A stretch of 64,000 bases of DNA from Thainema sp966674685 (GTDB lineage: Bacteria > Cyanobacteriota > Cyanobacteriia > Phormidesmidales > Phormidesmidaceae), in NCBI GenBank assembly GCA_966674685.1, contig CBKWJC010000002.1:1-64000 (forward strand), written 5' to 3'. This document shows, one piece after another, positions 52,669 to 61,679 of the stretch; positions within the stretch are counted from its first letter, which is position 1, and the number at the start of each line of letters is the position of its first letter. The position numbers and the translations under genes were made by a program. Below the pieces are notes generated by a model that worked only from the letters and a program-made list of their open reading frames with translations, searched no databases and had not been told where the DNA came from.

Positions 52669-52913
52669 GTAATTCGTTTACCCCTAAAGACAGACAGCAG
52701 CGGATTTGATGATGTATCAAATCGAGATGCCCCTTGGTAGAGGTTAACAGCCCATTCTTCAACTGGGTAAAAATTGTAACCGTCGGCATGAGGGGAAAGA
52801 CGGCTGTGGGGTGATGAGGCGACAGGCGCAATAGGGGGCGTTGGGGCAGAGGCTATTCATATCTGGTTGAGGAGAATGCTTTGAGCCGAAATAGGGACGG
52901 GTTAGCAGGCCAT

Positions 52914-54503
52914 CTATGACTGAATGTGCTGCTGTTCCGGGGATGTGTGGCGCGATCTGTGATTTATCAGTGTAGGGGCTAAATATTCGCTCAGGATGTG
53001 AGCATCGACACCCAATTCTGTCCGTTCCTGCGCTGCCAGAATGGCCGCTTGGGCGTGCCACCAGGCAGCGGCGCTGACGACAGGTGCGAGAGGTTGCGAT
53101 CGCAACACAGCCTGCGCCACCAGTCCCCCCATGAGTCCGGTCAGCACATCACCACTGCCGCCCCGCGCCAGCGCTGGAGTGCTGTCTGGATTTAATCTGA
53201 CGGTGCCATCTGGATCTGCGATCGCAGTTCGTGCGCCTTTAAGTAACACAATTGCCTGACTCGTTTGGGCGGCGGTTTGCACAGCACGGGTACGCTCCTG
53301 GTCTGCCAAATCAGGAAATAAGCGCTTAAACTCACCCGAATGCGGCGTCAAAATCGTCGAAGCGCTGCGGTTCGAGCAGGTTGAAATCGGCTCCAAATCA
53401 GCCAAAATATTCAAACCATCCGCATCCAGCACCAGCGGCGCATCGGTATCCAAAAGCTGCTGAATAATTGGTTTTGCCGCTTTGGTCATGCCTGGGCCAG
53501 CTGCGATCGCATCATATTTAGCTAACTCAAATCCATCCGGAAACCGCTCAATTGCGCCATTCGGTTGTTCTGGACAGCCAACAACCAGCGCTTCCGGGAT
53601 GCGAGCGGATAAGTGCAGCCTTAACGTTTCCGGCACGGCAATCGTCAACATGCCGACGCCGCTGCTGCGTGCCCCCAGCCCAGCTAGCGTCGCCGCGCCC
53701 ATATACTGCCGCGACCCGCAGACTAGGAGTAAATGGCCCATCTTGTACTTATGAGTCGAAGCCGGACGCGGCAGGGGAATCACCTGCATGGCTGACTGAT
53801 GGGTGATTCGCTGTAGCTTCGGCGTTCCACCCAGTACCGCACGAACATTTGCCCAGGGAATACCAAAATCCAGCCGCTCCACCTGTCCCAAATACTCCAG
53901 CGCCTTGTCCTGCAAAAAGCCCAGTTTCCACAGTCCTAAACAAACGGTATGCGTCGCCCGCATCGCAGTACCCAGCGCTTCCCCGGTATCAGTGTGCAGT
54001 CCGGAGGGAATGTCGATGCTAAAGATTGGAACCTGACTGTTGTTGATGGTTTGGACAGAAGTTGCGATCGCGCCTTCCAGTGGACGCTCCAATCCAAAGC
54101 CAAACAGCCCGTCAATGATCCAATCACAGGTTTGCAGCGCGTCAACCTGATTGCTGACGGGAATCCCCAAGCTCTGAGCGTACTGGAGATGACTGGCGGT
54201 TAAATCTTTCGCTTTTTCAATCGGTCGAAAAATCTTGACTTCATACCCCAGAAAATGCAGCTCCCGCGCCATCACCAGCGCATCGCCGCCGTTATGCCCT
54301 GGCCCAACGATTACGCCAACGCGAGGATGGGTGGCTAGCGGGTAAAGCGTTTGCGATCGCTGTGTCAGCCGCTGCCCCACTTTTTCCATCAGCGCCGCCA
54401 CAGGCATTCCGGCCTCAAAAATACGCGACTCAATCGCCGCCATCTGCTCAGCGGTGACGATCACCTGTGATAAGCGTTCTTCAGGTGTTAAGTTCTGCGG
54501 CAT
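52914..54503 (-). CDS. nnrDE: Bifunctional NAD(P)H-hydrate epimerase/dehydratase
   Basis: This protein repairs damaged NAD(P)HX. The N-terminal epimerase domain (NnrE, about 1-225) has VGVIVGPGHNGGDALVMAREL near 62 and DWIIDGLFGFGLERPL near 125. The C-terminal dehydratase (NnrD, about 240-510) has LVLDADGLNIL near 340, TILTPHSGEFKRLF near 363, and the ADP-dependent signature ARGGSGDVLTGLMGGLVAQ near 447. At 529 residues both halves are complete. It is divergent from the radical SAM gene; the shared spacer is 95 bp. Confidence 0.94.
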   Translation of the reverse strand: MPQNLTPEERLSQVIVTAEQMAAIESRIFEAGMPVAALMEKVGQRLTQRSQTLYPLATHPRVGVIVGPGHNGGDALVMARELHFLGYEVKIFRPIEKAKDLTASHLQYAQSLGIPVSNQVDALQTCDWIIDGLFGFGLERPLEGAIATSVQTINNSQVPIFSIDIPSGLHTDTGEALGTAMRATHTVCLGLWKLGFLQDKALEYLGQVERLDFGIPWANVRAVLGGTPKLQRITHQSAMQVIPLPRPASTHKYKMGHLLLVCGSRQYMGAATLAGLGARSSGVGMLTIAVPETLRLHLSARIPEALVVGCPEQPNGAIERFPDGFELAKYDAIAAGPGMTKAAKPIIQQLLDTDAPLVLDADGLNILADLEPISTCSNRSASTILTPHSGEFKRLFPDLADQERTRAVQTAAQTSQAIVLLKGARTAIADPDGTVRLNPDSTPALARGGSGDVLTGLMGGLVAQAVLRSQPLAPVVSAAAWWHAQAAILAAQERTELGVDAHILSEYLAPTLINHRSRHTSPEQQHIQS

Positions 54504-54597
54504 GGTTGGCGCTCCATCATCCTTAGCAACCTACTGATCACCATAGGATACTCACACAATATGGCATCAACCAAAGTGTAGACGACATAATTGGAGC

Positions 54598-55344
54598 ATG
54601 ATTGAGCGAATTTCAATAGAGCTGACCAACCAGTGCGGCAAGCGCTGCCATTTTTGCTACAACCATAGCCAACCGCAGGGCAAAACGACTTGGACACCAG
54701 AGGAAGTTGTCCAGTTTGTGCAGGACTGTGCCCAGCAGGGAACCAAAGCGGTTTCGTTTGGTGGTGGGGAACCGCTGGAATATCTCGGCATATTTGAGGT
54801 ACTGCGGAAATTACGCGGCACGGTGTTTCGGTCGCTAACGAGTAATGGATTGCATCTGCATGGCGACGTGTTGGATCGACTAGTGGCGGCTCAGCCGGAT
54901 AAGGTGCATCTGTCGATTCACTATCCCGATCAACCACTGGAGGTGAATCGGGTGATCCAGCAGGTGCAGGAACTGGAGGCGCTGGGCATTCGCAGCGGTA
55001 TTAATCTTTTGGTGCCTCGCTCGAAACTGGCGGCTGTAGCGCAGGCGGTGCAGGCGATTCATCGGGCGGGAATTGGCAATGATCGGATGGTGTATTTGCC
55101 GATGCGAATTGCCGATACGCCCACGCCAAAGCAGATTGCTGAGGTCAGTGGTGGTCAGCCGTTTCAGTCAATGAGTTGCCTAACCGCTTGTCAAAAAAGC
55201 CCTCGCTTTTGCTCAATTTCCTGGAATAAGCAAGTAGGCTGGTGTTCGTACACGATTGCCCGTCGCCCACTCACGGCACCGACTGTTGCAGCTTTAGAAA
55301 TGGTATTGCAGGATCTGCCTTTAATTTTTTGTGGGGGAACATAG
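54598..55344 (+). CDS. Radical SAM protein with C-terminal Cys cluster
   Basis: The 248-residue protein has the radical SAM Cys triad CGKRCHFC near residue 13-20, a GGGEPLE motif near 59 that contacts SAM, and a TIM-barrel-like pattern. After about residue 190 it has further Cys residues (SCLTACQKSPRFCSISW and GWCSY), which could hold a second iron-sulfur cluster like a reduced SPASM domain. The substrate is unknown. The start is ATG at 54598, with GGAG too close to be an ideal site. The first of two paralogous genes follows 29 bp on, so they are probably co-transcribed. Confidence 0.83.
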   Translation: MIERISIELTNQCGKRCHFCYNHSQPQGKTTWTPEEVVQFVQDCAQQGTKAVSFGGGEPLEYLGIFEVLRKLRGTVFRSLTSNGLHLHGDVLDRLVAAQPDKVHLSIHYPDQPLEVNRVIQQVQELEALGIRSGINLLVPRSKLAAVAQAVQAIHRAGIGNDRMVYLPMRIADTPTPKQIAEVSGGQPFQSMSCLTACQKSPRFCSISWNKQVGWCSYTIARRPLTAPTVAALEMVLQDLPLIFCGGT

Positions 55345-55373
55345 TTTGATGACAAGGTTTGGAGACAAAGAAA

Positions 55374-56249
55374 ATGTGTGATTATCCTGCTGCTCACAGT
55401 ATGGATACGGAATGGTTTGCTGTTGATGCGGATGGCAACATTGCTGTTTTTGATTCTAGTGAGGGTGGTGCTGTACCTGAAGAAGCAGGAGGCTATGATG
55501 GTGAGGCTATTCTTGACTTGCTGGAGAAATGGAAACAGGCCAATAACGCTACCGTTCTACACATTAAAACTCCAGGAAACGCGATTTCAAATGTTATTCA
55601 GATATCGGACGTACTAGAAGTTTTTGAGATTAGAGAAGATAAAAGGAAACTTGAACAAGCAAGACAGGGTTACGAACCTGATTATTATCTAAATCTCTTC
55701 AAAGTCTTGCAGCTAATTATACCTAACTCATCACCCGAATCTGATTGGATATTTCAGTTCAAAGATGAAAAAACTTTTGATGGTTTCTTTGAAAAGTTTC
55801 ATAAAGATGCTAATAGAGACAACAACAGAATCATTCGCTTCGCAGGCAGTGAAAGTATTTATGGGCTGCATGAGTCCATTATTTCCCGCAACCGCTCCCT
55901 AATCAGGGACATGCTCGTTTCTGAAAAAGTTGCTGGAGCAAAACCTGTTGATTTATTGGGATATTGTATAGGTACTGACTCTCATGAACTGGGTCTCTTC
56001 GTTTATGAGACCGATGATTGTATTCCCTATCCCTATGAAAAACTAGGGTCTCCCACTACTCCTCTTAAACTCTATGATCTTCCTCAACAAGTACAAAATT
56101 CCATCAGGTGGACTAGATTTGCGGACATTCATTTTTCTGAGCAACAGTTAATCCAACCCTTAGAACACATGAAATGTGCTACTTGGGGCGATGAAAAGTA
56201 CTGGATCGACACTCAAGGTCAAGAGCGCGAGGGGCATCCGTTTGAATAA
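55374..56249 (+). CDS. Uncharacterised protein, first of a tandem pair
   Basis: The 291-residue product begins MCDYPAAHSMDTEWFAVDAD and continues GNIAVFDSSEGGAVPEEAG. It ends with FADIHFSEQQLIQPLEHMKC, then a Trp-rich segment with WIDTQGQEREGHPFE. The same two blocks bracket the next gene's product, with a more variable middle. I recall the AHSMDT.W(F/Y)AVD.DG opening from many bacterial proteins of unknown function. ATG at 55374 has GGAG 9 bases upstream, better than the TTG at 55359. No membrane segment or catalytic motif is evident. Confidence 0.72.
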   Translation: MCDYPAAHSMDTEWFAVDADGNIAVFDSSEGGAVPEEAGGYDGEAILDLLEKWKQANNATVLHIKTPGNAISNVIQISDVLEVFEIREDKRKLEQARQGYEPDYYLNLFKVLQLIIPNSSPESDWIFQFKDEKTFDGFFEKFHKDANRDNNRIIRFAGSESIYGLHESIISRNRSLIRDMLVSEKVAGAKPVDLLGYCIGTDSHELGLFVYETDDCIPYPYEKLGSPTTPLKLYDLPQQVQNSIRWTRFADIHFSEQQLIQPLEHMKCATWGDEKYWIDTQGQEREGHPFE

Positions 56250-56276
56250 ATTTAGATACGTGATAGTACTTTGATA

Positions 56277-57203
56277 ATGCAAACCAATCAGGAAGCGACA
56301 CAGAATAGACAAGATTATCCCGCTGCTCACAGTATGGATACTGAATGGTTTGCCGTTGATGCGGATGGCAATATTGGTTTCTTTGATTCCAGTGAAGGTG
56401 GAGCGGTGCCGGAAACATGGAGCAGGACTCGCAGGGAAACAAAAATTGAGTATGTCTACGACTTCTTAGAAAAGTGGAGAGATATTGAAGACGTTCCGGT
56501 ACTACAGATTCCAATTCCTGGCAATTCAATTGAAGGGTTAATTTCAATCTCCAATCTTCTTCAGTTTATGGAAACAGTTGATCACAACTATGATTTAGCT
56601 CTAAAACGCTTCAAACGTAGTCCTCAAAAATATCACCAAACTTGGATTGATGTCTTTAATTTTCTCTTTGTGACTGATTCAGACTTTTTGATTCGTTCAT
56701 CTGACTGGATTTTACAATTTAAATCAGATGATGCCTTCAGTAACTTTTTAGGACAAGTTAATGAATTGTCTAAGCAGGGCAACATCATTCGATTCTCAGG
56801 GGATGAAACTGTTGTTGGCGTGTATGAGTTCTTGATCCATTTCAATCGCATTCTTATAAGAAAACTGATGCGTTCAGGAGATATCACCAGCGCAAAGCCT
56901 GTCAGAATGTCTCACCATCGAGATGGAAACCACCTACATGAAATCGGGCTTTTTCCTTACACGCAAAGTTCAAGCGCTCCGATTCCCTACGAAAAAATGG
57001 CCGATCCGATCATTCCACTCAAGCTAGATGATTTACCAGAAGAATTACAAGATCAGATTAGCTGGACGTGGTTTGACGATATTCGTTTTACCGAACGGCA
57101 ATTGATTCAACCGTTGGAGCATATGAAATGTAACACCTGGAGTGCCCGTGAATGGTGGATTGACACTCAAGGTCAAGAACGTGAAGGGCATCCGTTTAAG
57201 TAA
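56277..57203 (+). CDS. Uncharacterised protein, second of a tandem pair
   Basis: This 308-residue paralogue starts MQTNQEATQNRQDYPAAHSM and has the same DTEWFAVDADGNIG-FFDSSEGGAVPE opening and a WIDTQGQEREGHPFK end. The central third is clearly diverged from its neighbour, including the segment about 60-130. It lies 27 bp after the first copy, consistent with an old tandem duplication and a shared transcript. Function unknown; the radical SAM gene upstream is the only hint of chemistry. Confidence 0.72.
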   Translation: MQTNQEATQNRQDYPAAHSMDTEWFAVDADGNIGFFDSSEGGAVPETWSRTRRETKIEYVYDFLEKWRDIEDVPVLQIPIPGNSIEGLISISNLLQFMETVDHNYDLALKRFKRSPQKYHQTWIDVFNFLFVTDSDFLIRSSDWILQFKSDDAFSNFLGQVNELSKQGNIIRFSGDETVVGVYEFLIHFNRILIRKLMRSGDITSAKPVRMSHHRDGNHLHEIGLFPYTQSSSAPIPYEKMADPIIPLKLDDLPEELQDQISWTWFDDIRFTERQLIQPLEHMKCNTWSAREWWIDTQGQEREGHPFK

Positions 57204-57257
57204 GTCTTGAAACTATGAATTAGCAAAGTCTCGCACCTTGCCTAACCTATATGGAAC

Positions 57258-57608
57258 TCAAATATAGAGAACCTGGTTTTCCATTTCATCAACCGTAGTC
57301 GTGTTCAAAATTGAAAGCAATCTCTGCACAATTTCTGAATATGGATTTCTGACTGCGATGATAACGCCATAATGCGATCGCCCCTGCTCAAAATATTCTT
57401 GGGCCAGTCTTTCAAAATCAACTCGATTATGAGTTAAAATGGCCGCTCTTTGACTGACAGCAGCATACTTCAACTGTTCAGCATCTGTTTTTCCGAGTTG
57501 TCTTGCTTCCTGTGCTGTAGTTGCTTCGAACCCACGAGAACGCAAGAGACTTGCTACCAATACATCAACATCTTCGTCTAAATAAACATGTATGAAAATG
57601 TTTGTCAT
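57258..57608 (-). CDS. DUF5615-type PIN-like putative toxin
   Basis: The 116-residue protein has the Mut7-C/PIN-like pattern: FIHVYLDEDVDVLVASLLRSRGFEATTAQEA, then GKTDAEQLKYAAVSQRAAILTHNRVDFERLAQEY. The acidic residues (LDEDVD, GKTD, HNRVDF) are placed as in the nuclease site. Its ATG overlaps the stop of the DUF433 gene by 4 nt, so the two form a coupled pair. A toxin role is known by association for this family and is not proven here. Confidence 0.78.
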   Translation of the reverse strand: MTNIFIHVYLDEDVDVLVASLLRSRGFEATTAQEARQLGKTDAEQLKYAAVSQRAAILTHNRVDFERLAQEYFEQGRSHYGVIIAVRNPYSEIVQRLLSILNTTTVDEMENQVLYI

Positions 57609-57886
57609 ACGTTGCGGACTCGCGGATCAAGTAGATCATCAGGGATGCGGTTCTGTTCAATATATTTATTGATTTCTGCTTGATGATCTAAATAGTAGCT
57701 AAGTGCATCAAAAACTTGCGCTAACCGAAGATGAGGCAAACGTTGCGGAATCTCTTCTGGTGAAACACCAAGTCGCCACATTTCTACAATCGCTCGAACC
57801 GGAGTCCGTGTGCCCTTAATAATTGGTTCGCCACTCAAAATTTCGTCGTTTCTAACAATGTGGCAATGGTCTGTCGATTGCACCAT
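57605..57886 (-). CDS. DUF433-family putative antitoxin
   Basis: The 93-residue protein has the DUF433 pattern: IVRNDEILSGEPIIKGTRTPVRAIVEMWRLGVSPEEIPQRLPHLRLAQVFDALSYYLDHQAEI. This winged-helix-like domain is usually the antitoxin/DNA-binding partner of DUF5615. I chose the ATG at 57886 because GGAG sits 8 bases upstream; a TTG at 57907 is also in frame. It is first in the pair and is therefore probably translated in excess of the toxin. Confidence 0.8.
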   Translation of the reverse strand: MVQSTDHCHIVRNDEILSGEPIIKGTRTPVRAIVEMWRLGVSPEEIPQRLPHLRLAQVFDALSYYLDHQAEINKYIEQNRIPDDLLDPRVRNV

Positions 57887-57963
57887 AGCTAACGCTCCAA
57901 TTGACAACAGCTTTACAGAGTTTCTGAACTCTGGGACTAATTCAATTACCGTTCACCAAAGCA

Positions 57964-58185
57964 TCAAAGCAAATTAATAAATTCATCAACTGTTAGCTCA
58001 GCTTGCCGAATAATACTGCGGAGAGTGCCCTTAGCAACGGTTTTATGATTTGGGACCGTTAGCTGAGCTTGAGGATCATCTCGAACTAAAGTGATATGAC
58101 TTCCACGTTGCCGATAAACGATAAAGCCAGCTTTCTCTAATGCCTTAATACACTGCTTGCCAGATACAGTAGGCAGTTTGCTCAT
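57964..58185 (-). CDS. hicA: HicA-type mRNA interferase toxin
   Basis: The 73-residue protein fits HicA: SGKQCIKALEKAGFIVYRQRGSHITLVRDD, with the catalytic His in RGSHITL, then LTVPNHKTVAKGTLRSIIRQAELTVDEFINLL. HicA cleaves mRNA when its partner HicB is lost. Its ATG overlaps the hicB stop by 4 nt. Order is hicB then hicA, the reverse of the classical order but common. Confidence 0.9.
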   Translation of the reverse strand: MSKLPTVSGKQCIKALEKAGFIVYRQRGSHITLVRDDPQAQLTVPNHKTVAKGTLRSIIRQAELTVDEFINLL

Positions 58186-58409
58186 ACGCTCACAACCTCA
58201 ACATTATCCTCAGGAATGGGTTGTCCACGTTCAATAAGCACTTCAATATGGAGAGCAATTGCCTCTTTAATATTTTCTATCACCTGATCACGAGTTTCAC
58301 CTTGGCTGATACACCCTGGTAGGCTAGGCACCTCAGCTACAAAATAGCCATCTTCGTCTTGAAAAATCAGAACCTTACGTTCCTGAGTGAGCGGAGAACT
58401 AGCAACCAT
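58182..58409 (-). CDS. hicB: HicB-type antitoxin
   Basis: The 75-residue protein has the partial RNase H-fold of HicB: KVLIFQDEDGYFVAEVPSLPGCISQGETRDQVIENIKEAIALHIEVL. The DEDGYFVAEVPSLPGC block is the hallmark. No separate ribbon-helix-helix or HTH tail is present, so DNA binding would need another partner. It lies 60 bp after priA and is followed by hicA. Confidence 0.9.
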   Translation of the reverse strand: MVASSPLTQERKVLIFQDEDGYFVAEVPSLPGCISQGETRDQVIENIKEAIALHIEVLIERGQPIPEDNVEVVSV

Positions 58410-58468
58410 GAGTCTGATGCCTCTAAAGCAGTACCCATAATTTTAGCTGGATAGCGTTGGCTGACTCA

Positions 58469-61237
58469 TTAGCCAAAGTGCAGCGGATCGACATCAATGG
58501 CGAGGCGTACCTGGCGCGGACAGTGGGTTCTCAGCTCATTCAAATCCGGTACATCAGTGCCCAGCGGAAACTTCAGCAGCAGTTGCCAACGATAGCGGCG
58601 GGCAATGCGTAAAATTGGCGCGGGAGCAGGCCCGAGAAGCTGATGATCAACCTGGGCCAAAATCGAGTCCGGTGCGTCCAAGAGATCGGCCATTTGCTCC
58701 GCTGTTTGCTGTGCCTGTACCGGATCGAGACTGCTAAACCGCAGTAGCACAACCTGACAGTAGGGCGGAAAATGAGTTTCCTGACGCTGCTGAAGTTCCG
58801 CCTCGGCAAAGGCTGCATAGTTCTGCTTCTGCACCGCCTCAATCACCGGATGCTGGGGATTATAGGTCTGCAAAATCACCCGCCCCGGATCGTCGCCACG
58901 ACCTGCCCGACCCGCCACCTGTAGCAGCGTCTGAAACGTACGCTCACTGGCCCGATAGTCACTCATATAGAGCAGCCCATCAGCCGCCAAAATGCCTACC
59001 AGCGTCACCTGGGGCAAGTCAATGCCCTTGGTCAGCATTTGGGTACCCACTAGCAGATCGGCTTCTCCCTGGGCAAAACGGGTCAGCAACGCCCGGTGCG
59101 CGCCCTTAGCCCGAGTCGTATCGCTGTCGAACCGGATGCAGCTCAGGTCAGGGAACTGCTCGTGAATTGACTGCACCACTCGCTGGGTGCCGCTGCCGAA
59201 GTTTTTCAAGTACTGAGAACCACATTCGGGACAAGCTGGCGGTTGCGATCGCGCATAGTTGCAGTAGTGACAGCGCAAGATGGGTGGCGAGTGATCATAG
59301 GGCCGATGGTAGGACAGAGAGACATCACAATCGGGGCAGGGCATCACGTAGCCGCAACTGCGACAAGAGACAAAGGAGCTGTGTCCCCGCCGATGGATAA
59401 ACAGCAGTCCCTGCTGACCTTTGGCTTTCATTTCTCCGAGGCCAAGCTGGAGCGGACGACTGAGGATCGAGCGGTTACCTTCGCGAAATTCAGTACGCAG
59501 ATCGACAACCTGAATCTGGGGCATGGGGCGATCGTGGATGCGCTGGGGCAGGGAGAGGTAGATGTGACGGGGTTGATGCGATGTTGAAGGGTGTAGGATC
59601 CCCCCGCCTTCGGCACCCCCCTTTTTAAGGGGGGGGATCTCTTCGTCCGCTACAGATACTTGTTGATCCTTCACTGCTCGATTTCCCCCCTTTTCAAGGG
59701 GGGCAGGGGGGATCTCCACTGCCTGTTGCCACGTTTCCAGCGAAGGCGTTGCCGAACCCAGCAGCAGCGGGCAGTTTTCTAACTCCGCTCGCCACTGGGC
59801 GACAGTGCGGGCGTGATAGCAGGGGGCAGGCTGATCCTGTTTGAAGCTGGAATCGTGTTCTTCATCCAGAACAATCAGCCCCACGTTTTGTAGCGGCGCA
59901 AATACCGCTGAGCGAGTGCCGATGACGATACAGGGATCGCCCTGGAGCAACTGCCGCCAGGTATCGTAGCGTTCGCCGTCCGATAGAGCGCTGTGGTAGA
60001 CGCAGACGCTGCGACCGTAGCGGGCGCGGAATCGATCGGTGAGCTGGGGCGTGAGGCCAATTTCGGGAACGAGGACGAGAACTGACTTTCCGGCTTTGAG
60101 TAGAGGTGCGATCGCTTGTAGATAAACTTCGGTTTTGCCCGATCCGGTGACGCCATGTAGGAGCAATGTGGTCGAACCGTCAGCGGCATGAATTTGGTTG
60201 AGCGCCTCGGCTTGAGCAGGCGTCAGCGCTTTGGCCTGATCCGCTGCGGGGACAAAATCTGGCTCCATCCGCAGTCGTTCGCGATCTTGAATAGAAATAT
60301 GGCCTTTTTGCTCCAGCTTTTTCAGCGTGGTGGAGCTGGTTTGGCAAAGCTGGAGCGCATCAGTCAGCCAACAGTCACCGCCATTGCGCCAGAGGATTTG
60401 CAGAATCTCGCGCTGGCGTTTGGTGATGGTATCGGCATCGAGGTCATTGGGATCGGTGGTGACGGTGACGGCCTGTTGCAGCTTGGGCTGCGGCGATTCC
60501 GGCGGTTCCAAGTAGCTCTCGACCCAGCCAGTCTGCTGGAGCTGGCGCAGTCCCCGCTGAAACTGCTTCACCTTGCGCTGGAGATAAACGCGGGTGTAGT
60601 CACTCGTTTTTGACTTTTGCAGCAGCGTCAGAATTTGCTGGGCAGCAGGCAGCAGCAGCGCTTTCTCGCCATCGGCAATATCGGTTTTGATCAGCCGCAC
60701 GCGCGCTTGGGAACGTCCCAGCAGCTTGGGCGGCAGTGCCGTCCGCACAACCTGAATCAGCGGCGTTTGGTAGTACTGCGCCACTTTTTGCAGCAGCAGC
60801 CAGTAGCTGGGCGCACAGAATCCCTCGCTGATCACGTCTTCAACCGGACGAATCTGATCGGGTTCCAGATGGGAAGGCAGATGGGACTGGAGTTGAAGTG
60901 CGATCGCACCCACCTGTTGCGCCCCAAATGGCACGCTCAGCACGTCACCAGGCTGGATAATCAGACCGTCTGGAATGCGATAGGTGTAAACATCCTCCGC
61001 AGCGGGACAGTCTACTAGGGCGGTTACCCAAGCAGCCGCTTCCGACGGCTCAGAATTTGGGCTGACTGGACGGAATGATGGAGCTAGCTCGGCCACCTTC
61101 AAGCTCGATAAGTTCGCCGAATTGGCAGGATCTGCGTTCGATAGGATCGTTTGGGCGGGAATCGCATCGACGTTCTTGGGCTGGTCGGATTTCCCAACAG
61201 CCGCAACCTGAACTGAATAATCAGAGGTAAGATTCAT
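58469..61237 (-). CDS. priA: Primosomal protein N', replication restart helicase
   Basis: PriA reloads the replisome at collapsed forks. The 922-residue protein has the N-terminal DNA-binding region (about 70-180), a helicase core with Walker A LLHGVTGSGKTEVYL near 358, LIVLDEEHD near 455, and eight Cys in CRSCGYVMPCPDC and CHYCNYAR..CPECG (about 622-672) binding two zinc ions. It is longer than usual partly because of an insert at about 505-549 carrying PPAPLEKGG and PPLKKGG repeats, between the helicase core motifs. The ATG at 61237 is preferred to the TTG at 61255. Confidence 0.94.
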   Translation of the reverse strand: MNLTSDYSVQVAAVGKSDQPKNVDAIPAQTILSNADPANSANLSSLKVAELAPSFRPVSPNSEPSEAAAWVTALVDCPAAEDVYTYRIPDGLIIQPGDVLSVPFGAQQVGAIALQLQSHLPSHLEPDQIRPVEDVISEGFCAPSYWLLLQKVAQYYQTPLIQVVRTALPPKLLGRSQARVRLIKTDIADGEKALLLPAAQQILTLLQKSKTSDYTRVYLQRKVKQFQRGLRQLQQTGWVESYLEPPESPQPKLQQAVTVTTDPNDLDADTITKRQREILQILWRNGGDCWLTDALQLCQTSSTTLKKLEQKGHISIQDRERLRMEPDFVPAADQAKALTPAQAEALNQIHAADGSTTLLLHGVTGSGKTEVYLQAIAPLLKAGKSVLVLVPEIGLTPQLTDRFRARYGRSVCVYHSALSDGERYDTWRQLLQGDPCIVIGTRSAVFAPLQNVGLIVLDEEHDSSFKQDQPAPCYHARTVAQWRAELENCPLLLGSATPSLETWQQAVEIPPAPLEKGGNRAVKDQQVSVADEEIPPLKKGGAEGGGILHPSTSHQPRHIYLSLPQRIHDRPMPQIQVVDLRTEFREGNRSILSRPLQLGLGEMKAKGQQGLLFIHRRGHSSFVSCRSCGYVMPCPDCDVSLSYHRPYDHSPPILRCHYCNYARSQPPACPECGSQYLKNFGSGTQRVVQSIHEQFPDLSCIRFDSDTTRAKGAHRALLTRFAQGEADLLVGTQMLTKGIDLPQVTLVGILAADGLLYMSDYRASERTFQTLLQVAGRAGRGDDPGRVILQTYNPQHPVIEAVQKQNYAAFAEAELQQRQETHFPPYCQVVLLRFSSLDPVQAQQTAEQMADLLDAPDSILAQVDHQLLGPAPAPILRIARRYRWQLLLKFPLGTDVPDLNELRTHCPRQVRLAIDVDPLHFG
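59590..59722. repeat. Inverted pair of GATCCCCCC repeats inside priA
   Basis: Two copies face each other: GGATCCCCCC..CCCCCCTTTTTAAGGGG at 59596-59640 and, on the other strand, GATCCCCCCTGCCCCCCTTG at about 59683-59714. Both stay in frame within priA and encode PPL.KGG-type peptides. The motif is, from memory, a common dispersed repeat of cyanobacterial genomes, mostly intergenic. Confidence 0.85.
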
Positions 61238-61628
61238 CGACGATCCCAAAGCCAAGCCTGAACTAATACAAACGATCTTAATCCATATCTAGCGCCAATT
61301 ATCATGGCAAGTATTGTTTTACCCAAGCCTGGCGATTTGTTCAACAAAATGCCCAAAATCACTGTAAACACTAGATCATAGCTTGCTTCTTGGGATCGCT
61401 TTACATTTCTTTGACTAGCGCAACGCAACTCAAGAAGTCGAAATACAAAGAAAATATTACGAAACCCAAGGTTACCGTTTTTTTGCTCTGATACTTGTAT
61501 TCAGATTGAATAAGGTCAGCTTAAATAAAGACCTTAAATATACACAACCCTATAAGAGAAGGGGGTTCAATAAGGACGCAATATTCGTGTCTGAGCCTCC
61601 TTCGGAAATTCAAAACAAAAGGAAAGCG

Positions 61629-61664
61629 ATGGGAGAAGCCGTTTGGGCTGCTCCCATTGTTTTT
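61629..61664 (+). promoter_or_regulatory. Terminator-like hairpin in the hpt leader
   Basis: ATGGGAG and CTCCCAT (7 bp), an A.G mismatch and AGCC/GGCT (4 bp) form a stem with a 5-base loop, followed by TGTTTTT. It sits 15 bases before the hpt start codon. Since the gene upstream (priA) runs the other way, transcripts crossing this site can only be hpt messages, so it looks like an attenuator. The ligand or signal is unknown. Confidence 0.5.
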
Positions 61665-61679
61665 ATGAGGAGTCTACGG

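Noticed and set aside
54488..54937. 149-codon minus-strand frame across the nnrDE-radical SAM spacer
   Set aside because: It overlaps the start of the radical SAM gene and the 5' end of nnrDE; no motif or ribosome site supports it.
60188..60613. 141-codon plus-strand frame
   Set aside because: Shadow of priA.
61506..61664. N-terminal extension of hpt
   Set aside because: The residues do not resemble HPRT, and a terminator-like hairpin with T run lies inside it; the GTG with GAGGAG at 61667 is better.
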